Translations under genes and position numbers: made by a program | Notes under the pieces: model-generated | Database searches by the model: none | What the model saw: the letters and a program-made list of their open reading frames with translations, nothing else | What the model was told of the DNA's origin: nothing | Part shown: positions 36,469 to 44,877 of the stretch, piece after piece | Position numbering within the stretch: position 1 is the stretch's first letter | How the letters are laid out: each line of letters opens with the position of its first letter | Source of the DNA: Pseudomonas mandelii | Lineage (GTDB): Bacteria > Pseudomonadota > Gammaproteobacteria > Pseudomonadales > Pseudomonadaceae | Assembly (NCBI RefSeq): GCF_006438925.1 | Contig: NZ_RCZA01000013.1 | Span: forward strand, 62,001 to 126,000 | Reading direction: 5' to 3' | DNA: 64,000 nucleotides

Positions 36469-36732
36469 ATGAACTGGAACAAACTGATTGCCGCCAGCTT
36501 CTTCGCGGTCCTGAACGTTGCAGCGTTTTCGGCCCATGCCGATGTTCAAGCTCCGTCGCAGACAACTTCTCACGGCACCCACCTGGATATCAAGAAAGTG
36601 GTTTCCGTCGTCGACAACGGCGGCGGCAATTGCGGCATTGTCGATGCTCGCCTGACCTACCTCGATTCCAGCGGCGCGCAGAAAGTCCTCGATTACAGCA
36701 AATTCGCAGAGTGCGGCAATCAGGGCAGCTGA
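36469..36732 (+). CDS. DUF2790 small secreted protein
   Basis: The 87-residue precursor has a signal peptide (MNWNKLIAASFFAVLNVAAFSAHA) and a DUF2790 domain (GTHLDIKKVVSVVDNGGGNCGIVDARLTYLDSSGAQKVLDYSKFAECG) with two cysteines that could form a disulfide. The family is largely restricted to Pseudomonas and often lies near two-component regulators; its function is not established. TGAGGAAATCACC precedes the ATG. A GTATC repeat element is located upstream. Confidence 0.88.
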   Translation: MNWNKLIAASFFAVLNVAAFSAHADVQAPSQTTSHGTHLDIKKVVSVVDNGGGNCGIVDARLTYLDSSGAQKVLDYSKFAECGNQGS

Positions 36733-36849
36733 TCTTTCCACTACGCTCATCGCTGTCAAAACCGTTGAACGCGCAGTCTGCTCATCCCCCCGCGATGGCT
36801 GACTCACGTCGTCGAGAACACCAGGTCAATGACTTCCAGGGAAATCACC

Positions 36850-37911
36850 ATGAAGATGAATGTATTGAGCAAAAAAAACGACTCACGTCGTCGTTTCTTT
36901 GGCCCATCGGTCCTCGCTTTCGCGCTGATGCAGTTAGGTGCCCTTGGTGCTGCCAATGCGCAAACCGCGACGCCAGAGCCCGTGGTGGCCAGCGCCGCTA
37001 CTCTGAAGGCGGACTCGTTCGGCCCGCTGAAGCATGTCAACGCCGGGTTGCTGAATGTGGCTTACGCCGAAGTCGGCCCCGCCGATGGTCCGGTGGTGAT
37101 TCTTCTGCACGGTTGGCCCTACGACATTCACAGCTATAGCGAAGTGGCGCCCTTGTTGGCGGCCAAGGGTTACCGGGTGTTGATCCCGTATGCACGGGGC
37201 TACGGCGACACGCATTTCCTGTCCGAAAAGACTGTTCGCAACGGCCAGCCCGCCGCGTTGGCCAGTGACGTCATCGACTTTATGGATGCGCTCAAGATCA
37301 AGAAGGCGGTGTTCGGTGGCTACGACTGGGGCGCGCGCTCGGCGGACATCGTTTCGGCGCTCTGGCCGGAGCGGGTGGAGGCGCTGGTCTCGGTGAGCGG
37401 CTACCTCATCGGCAATCAGGCCGCCGGCAAGAATCCGTTGCCGCCCAAGGCCGAGCTGCAATGGTGGTACCAGTTCTACTTCGCTACCGAACGCGGCCAG
37501 GCCGGTTACGAAAAAAATCGCCACGACTTCGCCAAGTTGATCTGGGAGCTGGCCTCCCCGAAATGGACGTTCGACGACGCGACTTTCGACCGCAGCGCGG
37601 TGGCCCTGGACAACCCCGATCATGTGGCTATTACGATCTTCAACTATCGCTGGCGGTTGGGCATGATTCAGGGCGAGCCTCAATATGAAGCGCTGGAGCA
37701 GCGGCTGGCCAAGGCCCCGGTCATTACGGTGCCGACCATCACCATGGAAGGTGATGCCAACGGGGCGCCACATCCGGCTGCCGAGGATTATGCCAAGCGT
37801 TTCACCGGAAAATATGAGTACCGACTCATCAATGGCGGCATCGGCCACAACTTGCCGCAGGAAGATCCGCAGGCCTTTGCCAAGGCAGTGATCGACGCGG
37901 ATCACCTCTGA
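36850..37911 (+). CDS. Tat-exported epoxide-hydrolase-like alpha/beta hydrolase
   Basis: The 353-residue protein has a twin-arginine signal (SRRRFFGPSVLAFALMQLGALGAANAQ) and an alpha/beta-hydrolase fold. HGWPYD supplies the oxyanion region, GGYDWGARSAD the aspartate nucleophile near residue 159 (epoxide-hydrolase/dehalogenase style), and GGIGHNLPQEDP the catalytic histidine near the C-terminus. It would hydrolyse an epoxide or related compound in the periplasm. The ATG at 36850 follows AGGGAAATCACC. It lies 117 bases after the DUF2790 gene and may share its promoter. Confidence 0.86.
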   Translation: MKMNVLSKKNDSRRRFFGPSVLAFALMQLGALGAANAQTATPEPVVASAATLKADSFGPLKHVNAGLLNVAYAEVGPADGPVVILLHGWPYDIHSYSEVAPLLAAKGYRVLIPYARGYGDTHFLSEKTVRNGQPAALASDVIDFMDALKIKKAVFGGYDWGARSADIVSALWPERVEALVSVSGYLIGNQAAGKNPLPPKAELQWWYQFYFATERGQAGYEKNRHDFAKLIWELASPKWTFDDATFDRSAVALDNPDHVAITIFNYRWRLGMIQGEPQYEALEQRLAKAPVITVPTITMEGDANGAPHPAAEDYAKRFTGKYEYRLINGGIGHNLPQEDPQAFAKAVIDADHL

Positions 37912-37947
37912 GATCGCGCACCTGTTGCAAGTCAGGCAGCAATCTAA

Positions 37948-37975
37948 TGTGGGAGCGAGCCAGCCCGCTCCCACA
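37948..37975. repeat. Short REP hairpin
   Basis: TGTGGGAGCG and CGCTCCCACA form a 10-bp stem with loop AGCCAGCC. It is a minimal version of the GTGGGAGCGAGC family. It sits between the convergent hydrolase and ppnN genes and may assist termination. Confidence 0.8.
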
Positions 37976-37989
37976 GGGGGGATGGCCTG

Positions 37990-39363
37990 CTACGCAACCA
38001 CTTGATAACACGGCACATACGCCGCGCCACCTGGCAGTTTCATCCGGTGCTGGGCGACGAAGGCCTTGAGCAGTTGATCCAGCGGTTGCATCACCGCCGC
38101 ATCGCCACGGATCTGGTACGGCCCGTGTTCTTCGATCAGGCGGATGCCCTTGTCCTTGACGTTGCCGGCGACGATGCCGGAGAACGCGCGGCGCAGGTTG
38201 GCGGCCAGTTCGTGGGCCGGCAGGTTGCGGCTCAGTTTCAGGTTGGCCATGTTTTCGTGGGTCGGATCGAAAGGACGCTGGAAGCCTTCGTCGATCTTCA
38301 GCAGCCAGTTGAAATGGAACGCGTCATTGCGCTCGCGGCGGAACTGTTTGACCGCTTTTAGGCCTTGAGTCATTTGACGCGCGACTTCCGCCGGGTCGTC
38401 GATGATGATCTCGTAGTGTTGCTTCGCGGCGTCACCCAAGGTGGCGCCGACAAACGCATCCAGTTGCTCCAGATACGGCGCGGCATGTTTCGGACCGGTG
38501 AGGACCACGGGGAAGGGCAGGCCGGCGTTGTCCGGGTGCATCAGGATGCCGAGCAGGTACAGGAACTCTTCGGCCGTGCCGGCGCCGCCCGGGAAAATGA
38601 TGATGCCGTGGCCGACGCGGACGAAGGCTTCCAGACGTTTTTCGATGTCCGGCAGGATCACCAGTTCGTTGACGATCGGGTTAGGCGCTTCGGCGGCGAT
38701 GATGCCCGGCTCGGTCAAGCCGAGGTAGCGGCCGCCGTGGATACGCTGCTTGGCGTGGGCGATGGTCGCGCCTTTCATCGGGCCTTTCATCACGCCAGGA
38801 CCGCAACCGGTGCAGATGTCGAGGCTGCGCAGGCCCAGTTCGTGGCCGACTTTCTTGGTGTATTTGTATTCTTCGGTGTTGATCGAGTGGCCGCCCCAGC
38901 ACACCACGATCTTCGGCTCGACGCCGGGGCGCAGGGTGCGGGCGTTGCGCAGCAGGTGGAACACGTAGTCGCTGATGCCCTGGGAGGTGCTCAGGTCGAT
39001 GCGCTGGGCGTCGAGTTCGTTTTCGGTGTAGACGATGTCGCGCAGGGCGCTGAAGAGCATTTCCCGGGTGCTGGCGATCATTTCGCCATCAACGAAGGCA
39101 TCGGCCGGGGCGTTCAGCAGTTCCAGGCGTACGCCGCGGTCCTGCTGGTGAATGCGGATTTCGAAGTCCTTGTAGGCTTCGAGGATGGTTTTTGCGTTAT
39201 CGACATGGGCGCCGGTATTGAGGATGGCCAGGGCGCACTGGCGGAATAAGGTGTAGGTGCTGCCGGATCCGGCTTCGCTCAGTTGCTGTACTTCACGTTG
39301 AGAAAGGGTTTCCAGGCTGCCTTTTGGGCTGACCGAGGCGTTGATTACTTGTCGTTGGGTCAT
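37990..39363 (-). CDS. ppnN: Nucleotide 5'-monophosphate nucleosidase
   Basis: The 457-residue protein matches PpnN (YgdH), which cleaves purine and pyrimidine nucleotide monophosphates to base and ribose 5-phosphate and is controlled by (p)ppGpp in E. coli. The central LOG-type Rossmann domain has CTGCGPGVMKGPMKGA and the diagnostic IIFPGGAGTAEEF. The N-terminal domain (NASVSPKGSLETLSQREV) and the C-terminal domain (YQIRGDAAVMQPLDQLL) flank it as in the family, at the expected length. It is monocistronic here. Confidence 0.93.
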   Translation of the reverse strand: MTQRQVINASVSPKGSLETLSQREVQQLSEAGSGSTYTLFRQCALAILNTGAHVDNAKTILEAYKDFEIRIHQQDRGVRLELLNAPADAFVDGEMIASTREMLFSALRDIVYTENELDAQRIDLSTSQGISDYVFHLLRNARTLRPGVEPKIVVCWGGHSINTEEYKYTKKVGHELGLRSLDICTGCGPGVMKGPMKGATIAHAKQRIHGGRYLGLTEPGIIAAEAPNPIVNELVILPDIEKRLEAFVRVGHGIIIFPGGAGTAEEFLYLLGILMHPDNAGLPFPVVLTGPKHAAPYLEQLDAFVGATLGDAAKQHYEIIIDDPAEVARQMTQGLKAVKQFRRERNDAFHFNWLLKIDEGFQRPFDPTHENMANLKLSRNLPAHELAANLRRAFSGIVAGNVKDKGIRLIEEHGPYQIRGDAAVMQPLDQLLKAFVAQHRMKLPGGAAYVPCYQVVA

Positions 39364-39574
39364 TCAATGATCCTTAAAACGATGCCATTCATACAGGCAA
39401 AGGGCATCCGAATAGTATGTATCCATGAAAGAAGATGGCACGAACTGCGCTGTATCGCCATTTCCCCGTTTGACGATGAAAAGATGAAAAGGAGCCTCAG
39501 CATAGCTAAATCCCCTGCAGAGGCGATAATGCCCCGCAGCCTTTTTACCCATGCCCTCAAGGAACCCCGTCGCG

Positions 39575-40102
39575 ATGTTCGAAATCCAGCCGCAGAACCC
39601 CGAACGCTATCGAAGCCAGACGCGACGCAGCACGATAATCATAGCCTTGATTTTCCTGGCCCTGGCGATGGTGTTGTCCACCACGGCGGTGGCGCTGTTC
39701 GGCGAACCCGGTGGCGACAATCTGCGATTTAACGTCGGCGGCGTGTTTGTGTCGGTGCTGCTGATGGCCGCGCTGATGCGCGGCGCGTTCTGGACCCAGC
39801 CATGGATGGCCCCGGCGGTTTACGGCTGGCAGCTCAAGCGCAGCCTGATGAGCATCACCAATGTCATGCATCAGGTGACGGCGGCGGTGGAGAAGGAGGA
39901 TCCGGCGGCCATGAAGCTGCTGCGTTTCTACCATCTTGGGTTGAGCCAGATGCACGAGCTGGACGGCAACTCCAGTGATCACAGCCAATTGACCCGCGAG
40001 ATGGATCAGCACAAGGCGCGGATGGCAGCGCTGGGCATCGAGACTGATCAGACGCAATTGAATCCCGCCTGGATCGAGGCGGTGAAGCAGACGCCACGCT
40101 AA
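39575..40102 (+). CDS. DUF3087 membrane protein
   Basis: The 175-residue protein has two N-terminal transmembrane helices (STIIIALIFLALAMVLSTTAVALF and VGGVFVSVLLMAALMRGAF) and a soluble C-terminal helical part (HQVTAAVEKEDPAAMKLLRFYHLGLSQMHELDGN), matching DUF3087. Function is unknown. I prefer ATG 39575; the ATG at 39551 is also in frame, but CAAGGAAC lies between the two. It is divergent from ppnN. Confidence 0.8.
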   Translation: MFEIQPQNPERYRSQTRRSTIIIALIFLALAMVLSTTAVALFGEPGGDNLRFNVGGVFVSVLLMAALMRGAFWTQPWMAPAVYGWQLKRSLMSITNVMHQVTAAVEKEDPAAMKLLRFYHLGLSQMHELDGNSSDHSQLTREMDQHKARMAALGIETDQTQLNPAWIEAVKQTPR

Positions 40103-40137
40103 AGCATTGGATCTAATGCCATTCAGCCAACGCGATC

Positions 40138-40273
40138 CCTGTAGCAGCTGGCGAAGCCTGCGTTCGGCTGCGCAGCAGTCGTAAAACCTGAGTGCGAGGT
40201 TTTTCTGAAACACCGCGTCGTCTGATTTCACGACGGCTTCGCCGCCGAACGCAGCCTTCGGCAGCTGCTACAT
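40138..40273. repeat. Variant REP pair (GTAGCAGCTG type)
   Basis: CCCTGTAGCAGCTGGCGAAG and its approximate complement (ending GCAGCTGCTACATGG) flank a long spacer that contains a second, inner inverted repeat (GCTGCG...TCGTAAAAC and ACGACGGCTTCGCCGCC). This is a third REP flavour in the window. It fills the gap between two convergent genes. Confidence 0.75.
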
Positions 40274-40290
40274 GGATCGTGTTATGGCGC

Positions 40291-41244
40291 TTAAACCCGC
40301 AGCCGCAAGGTTTCAAACAGTTCCCTGTCTTCCTTTCTGGCCGAGCGCGCATGGCGCCGAATGACCTGCAACAGGCAATCGGTAAAGCACAGCGCTGCAT
40401 TGCTCAGCGAGCCATTGCGTCGTGTCACGATGCTCAGCTGCCGGGGGTCGAACTGCTCGGCCAGCTCCAGGGCAACCACCCGGCCGAGGAAGGGCGGGGC
40501 AACGCTCACGATGGACGGCCCCCAGGTACACATGTCGGCCCGCTCGACCATCATCTGCAAGATGGCCAGTGAATGGGCCCGAACGATTCTGTTCTCATCG
40601 ATCTGCGCACCGTGTTTCCAGAACAACGCTTGCATCAGCCCGTCGTGTCCGTCCGGCGCGTAGTTCAGCGTCCAGTTCTGCTCCAGTAACTCATGAATTG
40701 ACCGAGCGTCCTGCCGAGCATGACCCTGACGGACCAGCACTGACGTCTGGTAATCGAGCAAGGTTTCGCAGGCAAACTCCTGGGTCGATTGCGCCGGGTG
40801 CAACTGGCCAATCGCAAAATCCATGCTGCCATCACGCAACAACGGCTGGGCCACGGCCATCAGGCTTTCGTACAGCTCCAGGCGGATTTGCGGCATGCGC
40901 TCGCGAAACGCCAGAACCACCTCGGGCAAGAAGGTCAGGGCGATCCAGGGCGTGACCCCGACACAGAGCCGCCCCTGGGCCTTGCCCCGCATGTGATCGA
41001 GTTCGGTCTGCGCATGTTCAAGTTGCTTGATCACGAGCCGGGCGTGGGTCAGCAATACTTTGCCGTATTCGGTGAAGTTCAGGCCGCTGGGGGTTCGGGT
41101 GAACAGCGGTAACTGCTGACTGGTTTCCAGCTCGCGCAGCGCTTTGGTCACGGCGGCCTGGGAGATGTCCAGCGAACGCGCGGCGGCGCGGATGCTGCCG
41201 GTTTCGGCGCTGGCAATCAGTGCTTGTAATTGATGGAGTTTCAT
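40291..41244 (-). CDS. LysR-family regulator
   Basis: The 317-residue regulator has an N-terminal winged helix (MKLHQLQALIASAETGSIRAAARSLDISQAAVTKALRELE) and a C-terminal effector domain. It is divergent from an M20 amidohydrolase gene and a HisJQMP-type importer, so it probably controls them in response to an amino-acid-like ligand. A perfect 19-base palindrome lies 14 bases upstream of the start. I chose ATG 41244; earlier in-frame codons run through the palindrome. Confidence 0.9.
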   Translation of the reverse strand: MKLHQLQALIASAETGSIRAAARSLDISQAAVTKALRELETSQQLPLFTRTPSGLNFTEYGKVLLTHARLVIKQLEHAQTELDHMRGKAQGRLCVGVTPWIALTFLPEVVLAFRERMPQIRLELYESLMAVAQPLLRDGSMDFAIGQLHPAQSTQEFACETLLDYQTSVLVRQGHARQDARSIHELLEQNWTLNYAPDGHDGLMQALFWKHGAQIDENRIVRAHSLAILQMMVERADMCTWGPSIVSVAPPFLGRVVALELAEQFDPRQLSIVTRRNGSLSNAALCFTDCLLQVIRRHARSARKEDRELFETLRLRV

Positions 41245-41257
41245 CTGCTCACCCTGG

Positions 41258-41276
41258 TGACAACCTAGGGTTGTCA
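41258..41276. promoter_or_regulatory. 19-base palindrome in divergent LysR/amidohydrolase promoter
   Basis: TGACAACCTAGGGTTGTCA has perfect 8-base arms around TAG. It lies between the divergent LysR gene and the amidohydrolase gene, close to the LysR start. It is a strong candidate for the autoregulatory and activating site of that LysR protein. Confidence 0.6.
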
Positions 41277-41365
41277 TCATAACCAAACTGGGCCTCCCCA
41301 GCCCAGAGCCCGTTCCCTAAGATCCGACTCAGCAACCGCTCAGGTCTTATCGAAGGAATACAACA

Positions 41366-42535
41366 ATGATCGCCGATGCAGTCTTGCCGGGAATTGCAGC
41401 CATCCAAGAGGAAATGATCGCGTTGCGCCACAGCCTTCACGCGCACCCCGAGTTGGGCTTTGAAGAATTCGCCACCAGTGAGCGGGTTGCCGCGTGTTTG
41501 ACACAGTGGGGGTTTGAGGTCTGCACGGGTGTAGGCAAGACCGGTGTCGTCGCTACCCTGAAAAATGGCGAGGGCCGCTCCATTGGTTTGCGCGCCGACA
41601 TGGATGCACTGCCGATTCAGGAAACCACCGGTTTGCCCTATGCCAGCCGGATCGACGGCGTCATGCATGCCTGCGGCCACGACGGTCATACGGCAACGCT
41701 GCTAACGGCTGCCAAACACCTGGCGCAGACCCGGGCGTTCAACGGCACGGTGAATCTGATTTTTCAGCCGGCCGAAGAAGGCCTGGGCGGCGCCCGGAAA
41801 ATGCTCGAGGAGGGCCTGCTCGAACGATTCCCGTGTGACGCGATCTTCGCCATGCACAACGTACCGGGTTATCCCGTTGGGCATCTGGGGTTTTACAGCG
41901 GCCCGTTCATGGCGTCTGCCGACACGGTGAACATCAAAATCATCGGCAACGGTGGTCATGGCGCGGTGCCGCACAAGGCGGTCGACCCGGTGCTGGTCTG
42001 CTCCTCGATCGTGATCGCCCTGCAAAGCATCGTCTCGCGCAACGTCAATCCGCAGGACATGGCGATCATCACGGTAGGCTCCCTGCATGCCGGCAGCGCT
42101 TCGAACGTGATTCCGTCCAGTGCCGAAATGAGCCTGAGTGTGCGCGCACTGACGCCCGAGATTCGCCACTTGCTCGAAGTCAGGATTACCGAGTTGGTCA
42201 ACGGTCAGGCAGCCAGTTTTGGCGCCCGGGCCCACATCGATTATCAGCATTGTCATCCGGTGTTGATTAACCATCCCGAGCCCACCGCGTTTGCCCGAGA
42301 AGTTGCGCGCGAATGGTTGGGAGAAGGGCAACTGATCGACGACCTGCGGCCCTTCACCGCGAGTGAGGATTTTGCCTTTGTCCTGGAAAAATGCCCCGGC
42401 AGTTACCTGGTGATCGGCAACGGCGAGGGCGATAGCGGGTGTCTGCTGCACAACCCCGGCTATGACTTCAATGATGCTTGCTTGCCGATCGGTGCGAGTT
42501 ACTGGGTCAAGTTGGTCGAGGGTTTTCTGGGTTGA
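41366..42535 (+). CDS. M20-family amidohydrolase
   Basis: The 389-residue metallohydrolase is of the hippurate hydrolase/N-acyl-L-amino-acid amidohydrolase type. Metal-site motifs include HAHPELGFEE, GLRADMDALPI, MHACGHDGHTA, FQPAEEGLGGA and SEDFAFV. It releases an amino acid from an N-acyl or amide conjugate in the cytosol. It is followed within 40 bases by a cationic-amino-acid-type importer, so the pair may import and deacylate an amino-acid conjugate. AAGGAATACAAC precedes the ATG. Confidence 0.9.
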   Translation: MIADAVLPGIAAIQEEMIALRHSLHAHPELGFEEFATSERVAACLTQWGFEVCTGVGKTGVVATLKNGEGRSIGLRADMDALPIQETTGLPYASRIDGVMHACGHDGHTATLLTAAKHLAQTRAFNGTVNLIFQPAEEGLGGARKMLEEGLLERFPCDAIFAMHNVPGYPVGHLGFYSGPFMASADTVNIKIIGNGGHGAVPHKAVDPVLVCSSIVIALQSIVSRNVNPQDMAIITVGSLHAGSASNVIPSSAEMSLSVRALTPEIRHLLEVRITELVNGQAASFGARAHIDYQHCHPVLINHPEPTAFAREVAREWLGEGQLIDDLRPFTASEDFAFVLEKCPGSYLVIGNGEGDSGCLLHNPGYDFNDACLPIGASYWVKLVEGFLG

Positions 42536-42574
42536 GTCGCCGTATTTTCGTTGGGCCTGAGAGGAACAAAAATA

Positions 42575-43363
42575 ATGAACAAGATGATTGCGGCTGTTTC
42601 ACTGGTGTTGTTGACGGCCACGGGTATGGCCGGCGCGGCCGACTGGTCTGGCAAAGTCCTGAAACTGGGGGTCGACCCCACGTATCCACCGCTGGAATAC
42701 AAGAACCAGGATGGCACGCTGACCGGCTTCGGGGTCGACATCGCCGAGGCGCTGTGTGCCGAGCTGAAGGCCCGCTGCATTTGGGTTGAAAGCAGCTGGG
42801 ACGGCATGATCCCGGCGCTGCTGGCGCGCAAGTTCGACGCGGTGGCGTCCTCGATGACCGTGACGCCCAAGCGCCTGGAACAGATTGCGTTCACCGACAA
42901 GGTCTCCAATGCGCCGGCCCGCTTGGTCGTCAAGCGTGGCTCGGGCCTGCTGCCCACCCTCGAGTCGCTCAAGGGCAAACGCATTGGTGTGGAGCAGGGG
43001 TCGACTCAAGAGGCGTATGCAAAAGCTGTCTGGGGTTCGAAGGGCATCGACGTGCTCTCCTACCAAAATCAGGACCAGGTGTATGCGGACCTGGTGGTGG
43101 GCCGACTCGATGCCTCGGTGCAGGGCGCCATTCAAGCCAGCCACGGCTTCCTCAACACCGAGCAGGGCAAGGACTATGAATTTGCCGGCGAGACTCTGGA
43201 TGACCCAGCCTTTTTCGGCGTCGGTGACGGCATCGGTTTGCGCAAGAGCGATGTCGAGTTACGCGAAGACTTGAACAAAGCCCTGGCGACGATTCTGGCC
43301 AATGGCACGTACGCGCGGATCAATAAAAAATACTTCGATTTCGACGTCTACGGCGCGAAGTAA
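42575..43363 (+). CDS. Amino-acid ABC transporter substrate-binding protein (HisJ/ArgT-like)
   Basis: The 262-residue periplasmic protein has a signal peptide (MNKMIAAVSLVLLTATGMAGAA) and the family 3 binding-protein pattern: LKLGVDPTYPPLEYKNQDGTLTGFGVDIAEALCAELKARCIWV and SLKGKRIGVEQGSTQEAY. These resemble lysine/arginine/ornithine/histidine-binding proteins. AGAGGAACAAAAATA precedes the chosen ATG; an earlier in-frame start at 42551 lies before it. A hairpin at 43386-43405 separates it from the permease genes. Confidence 0.9.
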   Translation: MNKMIAAVSLVLLTATGMAGAADWSGKVLKLGVDPTYPPLEYKNQDGTLTGFGVDIAEALCAELKARCIWVESSWDGMIPALLARKFDAVASSMTVTPKRLEQIAFTDKVSNAPARLVVKRGSGLLPTLESLKGKRIGVEQGSTQEAYAKAVWGSKGIDVLSYQNQDQVYADLVVGRLDASVQGAIQASHGFLNTEQGKDYEFAGETLDDPAFFGVGDGIGLRKSDVELREDLNKALATILANGTYARINKKYFDFDVYGAK

Positions 43364-43385
43364 CGCCCCTTCGACCATTGAAACA

Positions 43386-43405
43386 GAGCGGTCGCCTGGC
43401 CGCTC
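43386..43405 (+). other. Stem-loop between binding-protein and permease genes
   Basis: GAGCGG and CCGCTC form a short G/C stem with an 8-base loop in the only sizeable gap of this operon. It could reduce expression of the membrane components relative to the binding protein. Confidence 0.45.
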
Positions 43406-43456
43406 CATCGCAGCATCCCCCCTTCACCTCGACCTAATAAGAACAAGGAGAGTGAA

Positions 43457-44146
43457 ATGCTTCTGGAAGGCTTTGGCCCGCAGATCCTGCTGGGCACCCT
43501 GGCCACTATCAAACTGGCGTTATGGTCATTGTTGATCGCGGTCCTGGCCGGGCTGCTCGGCGCCAGTTCCAAGTTGTCCTCCAACCGTTTGTTGCGAGCG
43601 CTGGCCACCGGTTATACGACGGTGATTCGCAGCATGCCGGACCTGGTGATCATGCTGTTGCTGTTCTTCAGCCTGCAAATGCTGCTCAACCGGATGACCG
43701 ATTGGCTGGGCATCGCTCAGATCGACATCGACCCGTTTCTGGCCGGCGTCATCACCCTGGCTTTCATTTACGGGGCTTACTTTACCGAGACGTTTCGCGG
43801 CGCCTTCCAGGCGGTCCCGGCTGGCCAGATCGAAGCGGCAAGGGCGTACGGCATGACCCGTGGCAAAACCTTTCGCAAAATCCTGTTCCCGCAAATGCTC
43901 CGCCACGCATTGCCGGGCATTGGCAATAACTGGCAGGTGTTGATCAAGTCGACCGCGCTGGTATCGATCATCGGCCTGACCGATGTCATCAAAGCCACGC
44001 AGGATGCGGGCAAGGGCTCGCTGCAGTTCTTCTATTTCACGCTGGTCGGCGGCCTGATCTACCTCGCCATCACCACGGTGTCCAACGTTGTCTTGATGTG
44101 GCTCGAACACCGCTATTCGGTGGGTGTCAGGAAGGCTGCGCTATGA
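43457..44146 (+). CDS. Amino-acid ABC transporter permease (HisQ-like)
   Basis: The 229-residue permease has about five helices and the EAA loop EAARAYGMTRGKTFRKILFPQMLRHALPG that docks the ATPase. It pairs with the following permease to form the channel. Good ribosome site AAGGAGAGTGAA. Its stop overlaps the next start by 4 bases. Confidence 0.92.
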   Translation: MLLEGFGPQILLGTLATIKLALWSLLIAVLAGLLGASSKLSSNRLLRALATGYTTVIRSMPDLVIMLLLFFSLQMLLNRMTDWLGIAQIDIDPFLAGVITLAFIYGAYFTETFRGAFQAVPAGQIEAARAYGMTRGKTFRKILFPQMLRHALPGIGNNWQVLIKSTALVSIIGLTDVIKATQDAGKGSLQFFYFTLVGGLIYLAITTVSNVVLMWLEHRYSVGVRKAAL

Positions 44147-44856
44147 CCGGCATTCTCGAAAACTACTGGCAGGCGTATCTGTGGAGTGACGGGCCACACT
44201 TGTCCGGGTTGGCGGTGACCTTGTGGCTGCTCATTCTTTCGGTGGTGATGGGCTTCCTGCTCGCAGTGCCGCTGGCGATTGCCCGCGTCAGCCGCAACCC
44301 GCTGATCCGTGTGCCGGTCTGGTGCTACACCTACGTGTTTCGCGGCACCCCGTTGTACATCCAGCTGCTGTTTTTCTACACCGGGGTGTACAGCTTGCAT
44401 GTGGTTCGTTCCCAGGACTTTCTCAACGCGTTTTTCCGTGACGGGTTCAACTGCACGGTGCTGGCGTTCGGGCTCAATACCTGCGCCTACATGACCGAAA
44501 TTTTCGCCGGTTCCATCCGGGCGACTGCCCATGGCGAAATCGAAGCCGCCAGCGCCTACGGCATGAGCCGATTCACCCTCTATCGCCGGATAGTTTTGCC
44601 GTCGGCGTTGCGTCGGGCCCTGCCGTTTTTCAGCAATGAAGTGATTCTGATGCTGCATTCCACCTCGGTGGCATTTACCGCCACAGTCCCTGATTTGCTG
44701 AAGATTGCCCGGGACGTCAACTCGGCGACCTATGCATCCTTTGCCGCGTTCGGGATCGCCGGGGTGCTGTATGCCGCCAGCGCGTTTTTCCTGATCTGGC
44801 TGTTTCGTCGCGGCGAACTGCATTGGCTCGGCTACCTCAAACCGCGGACGCACTGA
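44143..44856 (+). CDS. Amino-acid ABC transporter permease (HisM-like)
   Basis: The 237-residue permease has the EAA loop EAASAYGMSRFTLYRRIVLPSALRRALP and the early FRGTPLYIQLLFFYTGVY block typical of HisM/ArtM. I chose the ATG that overlaps the hisQ-like stop; the longer frame to 44098 is inside that gene. Confidence 0.92.
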   Translation: MTGILENYWQAYLWSDGPHLSGLAVTLWLLILSVVMGFLLAVPLAIARVSRNPLIRVPVWCYTYVFRGTPLYIQLLFFYTGVYSLHVVRSQDFLNAFFRDGFNCTVLAFGLNTCAYMTEIFAGSIRATAHGEIEAASAYGMSRFTLYRRIVLPSALRRALPFFSNEVILMLHSTSVAFTATVPDLLKIARDVNSATYASFAAFGIAGVLYAASAFFLIWLFRRGELHWLGYLKPRTH

Positions 44857-44877
44857 CCCCTCACTGGACATGCTCGA

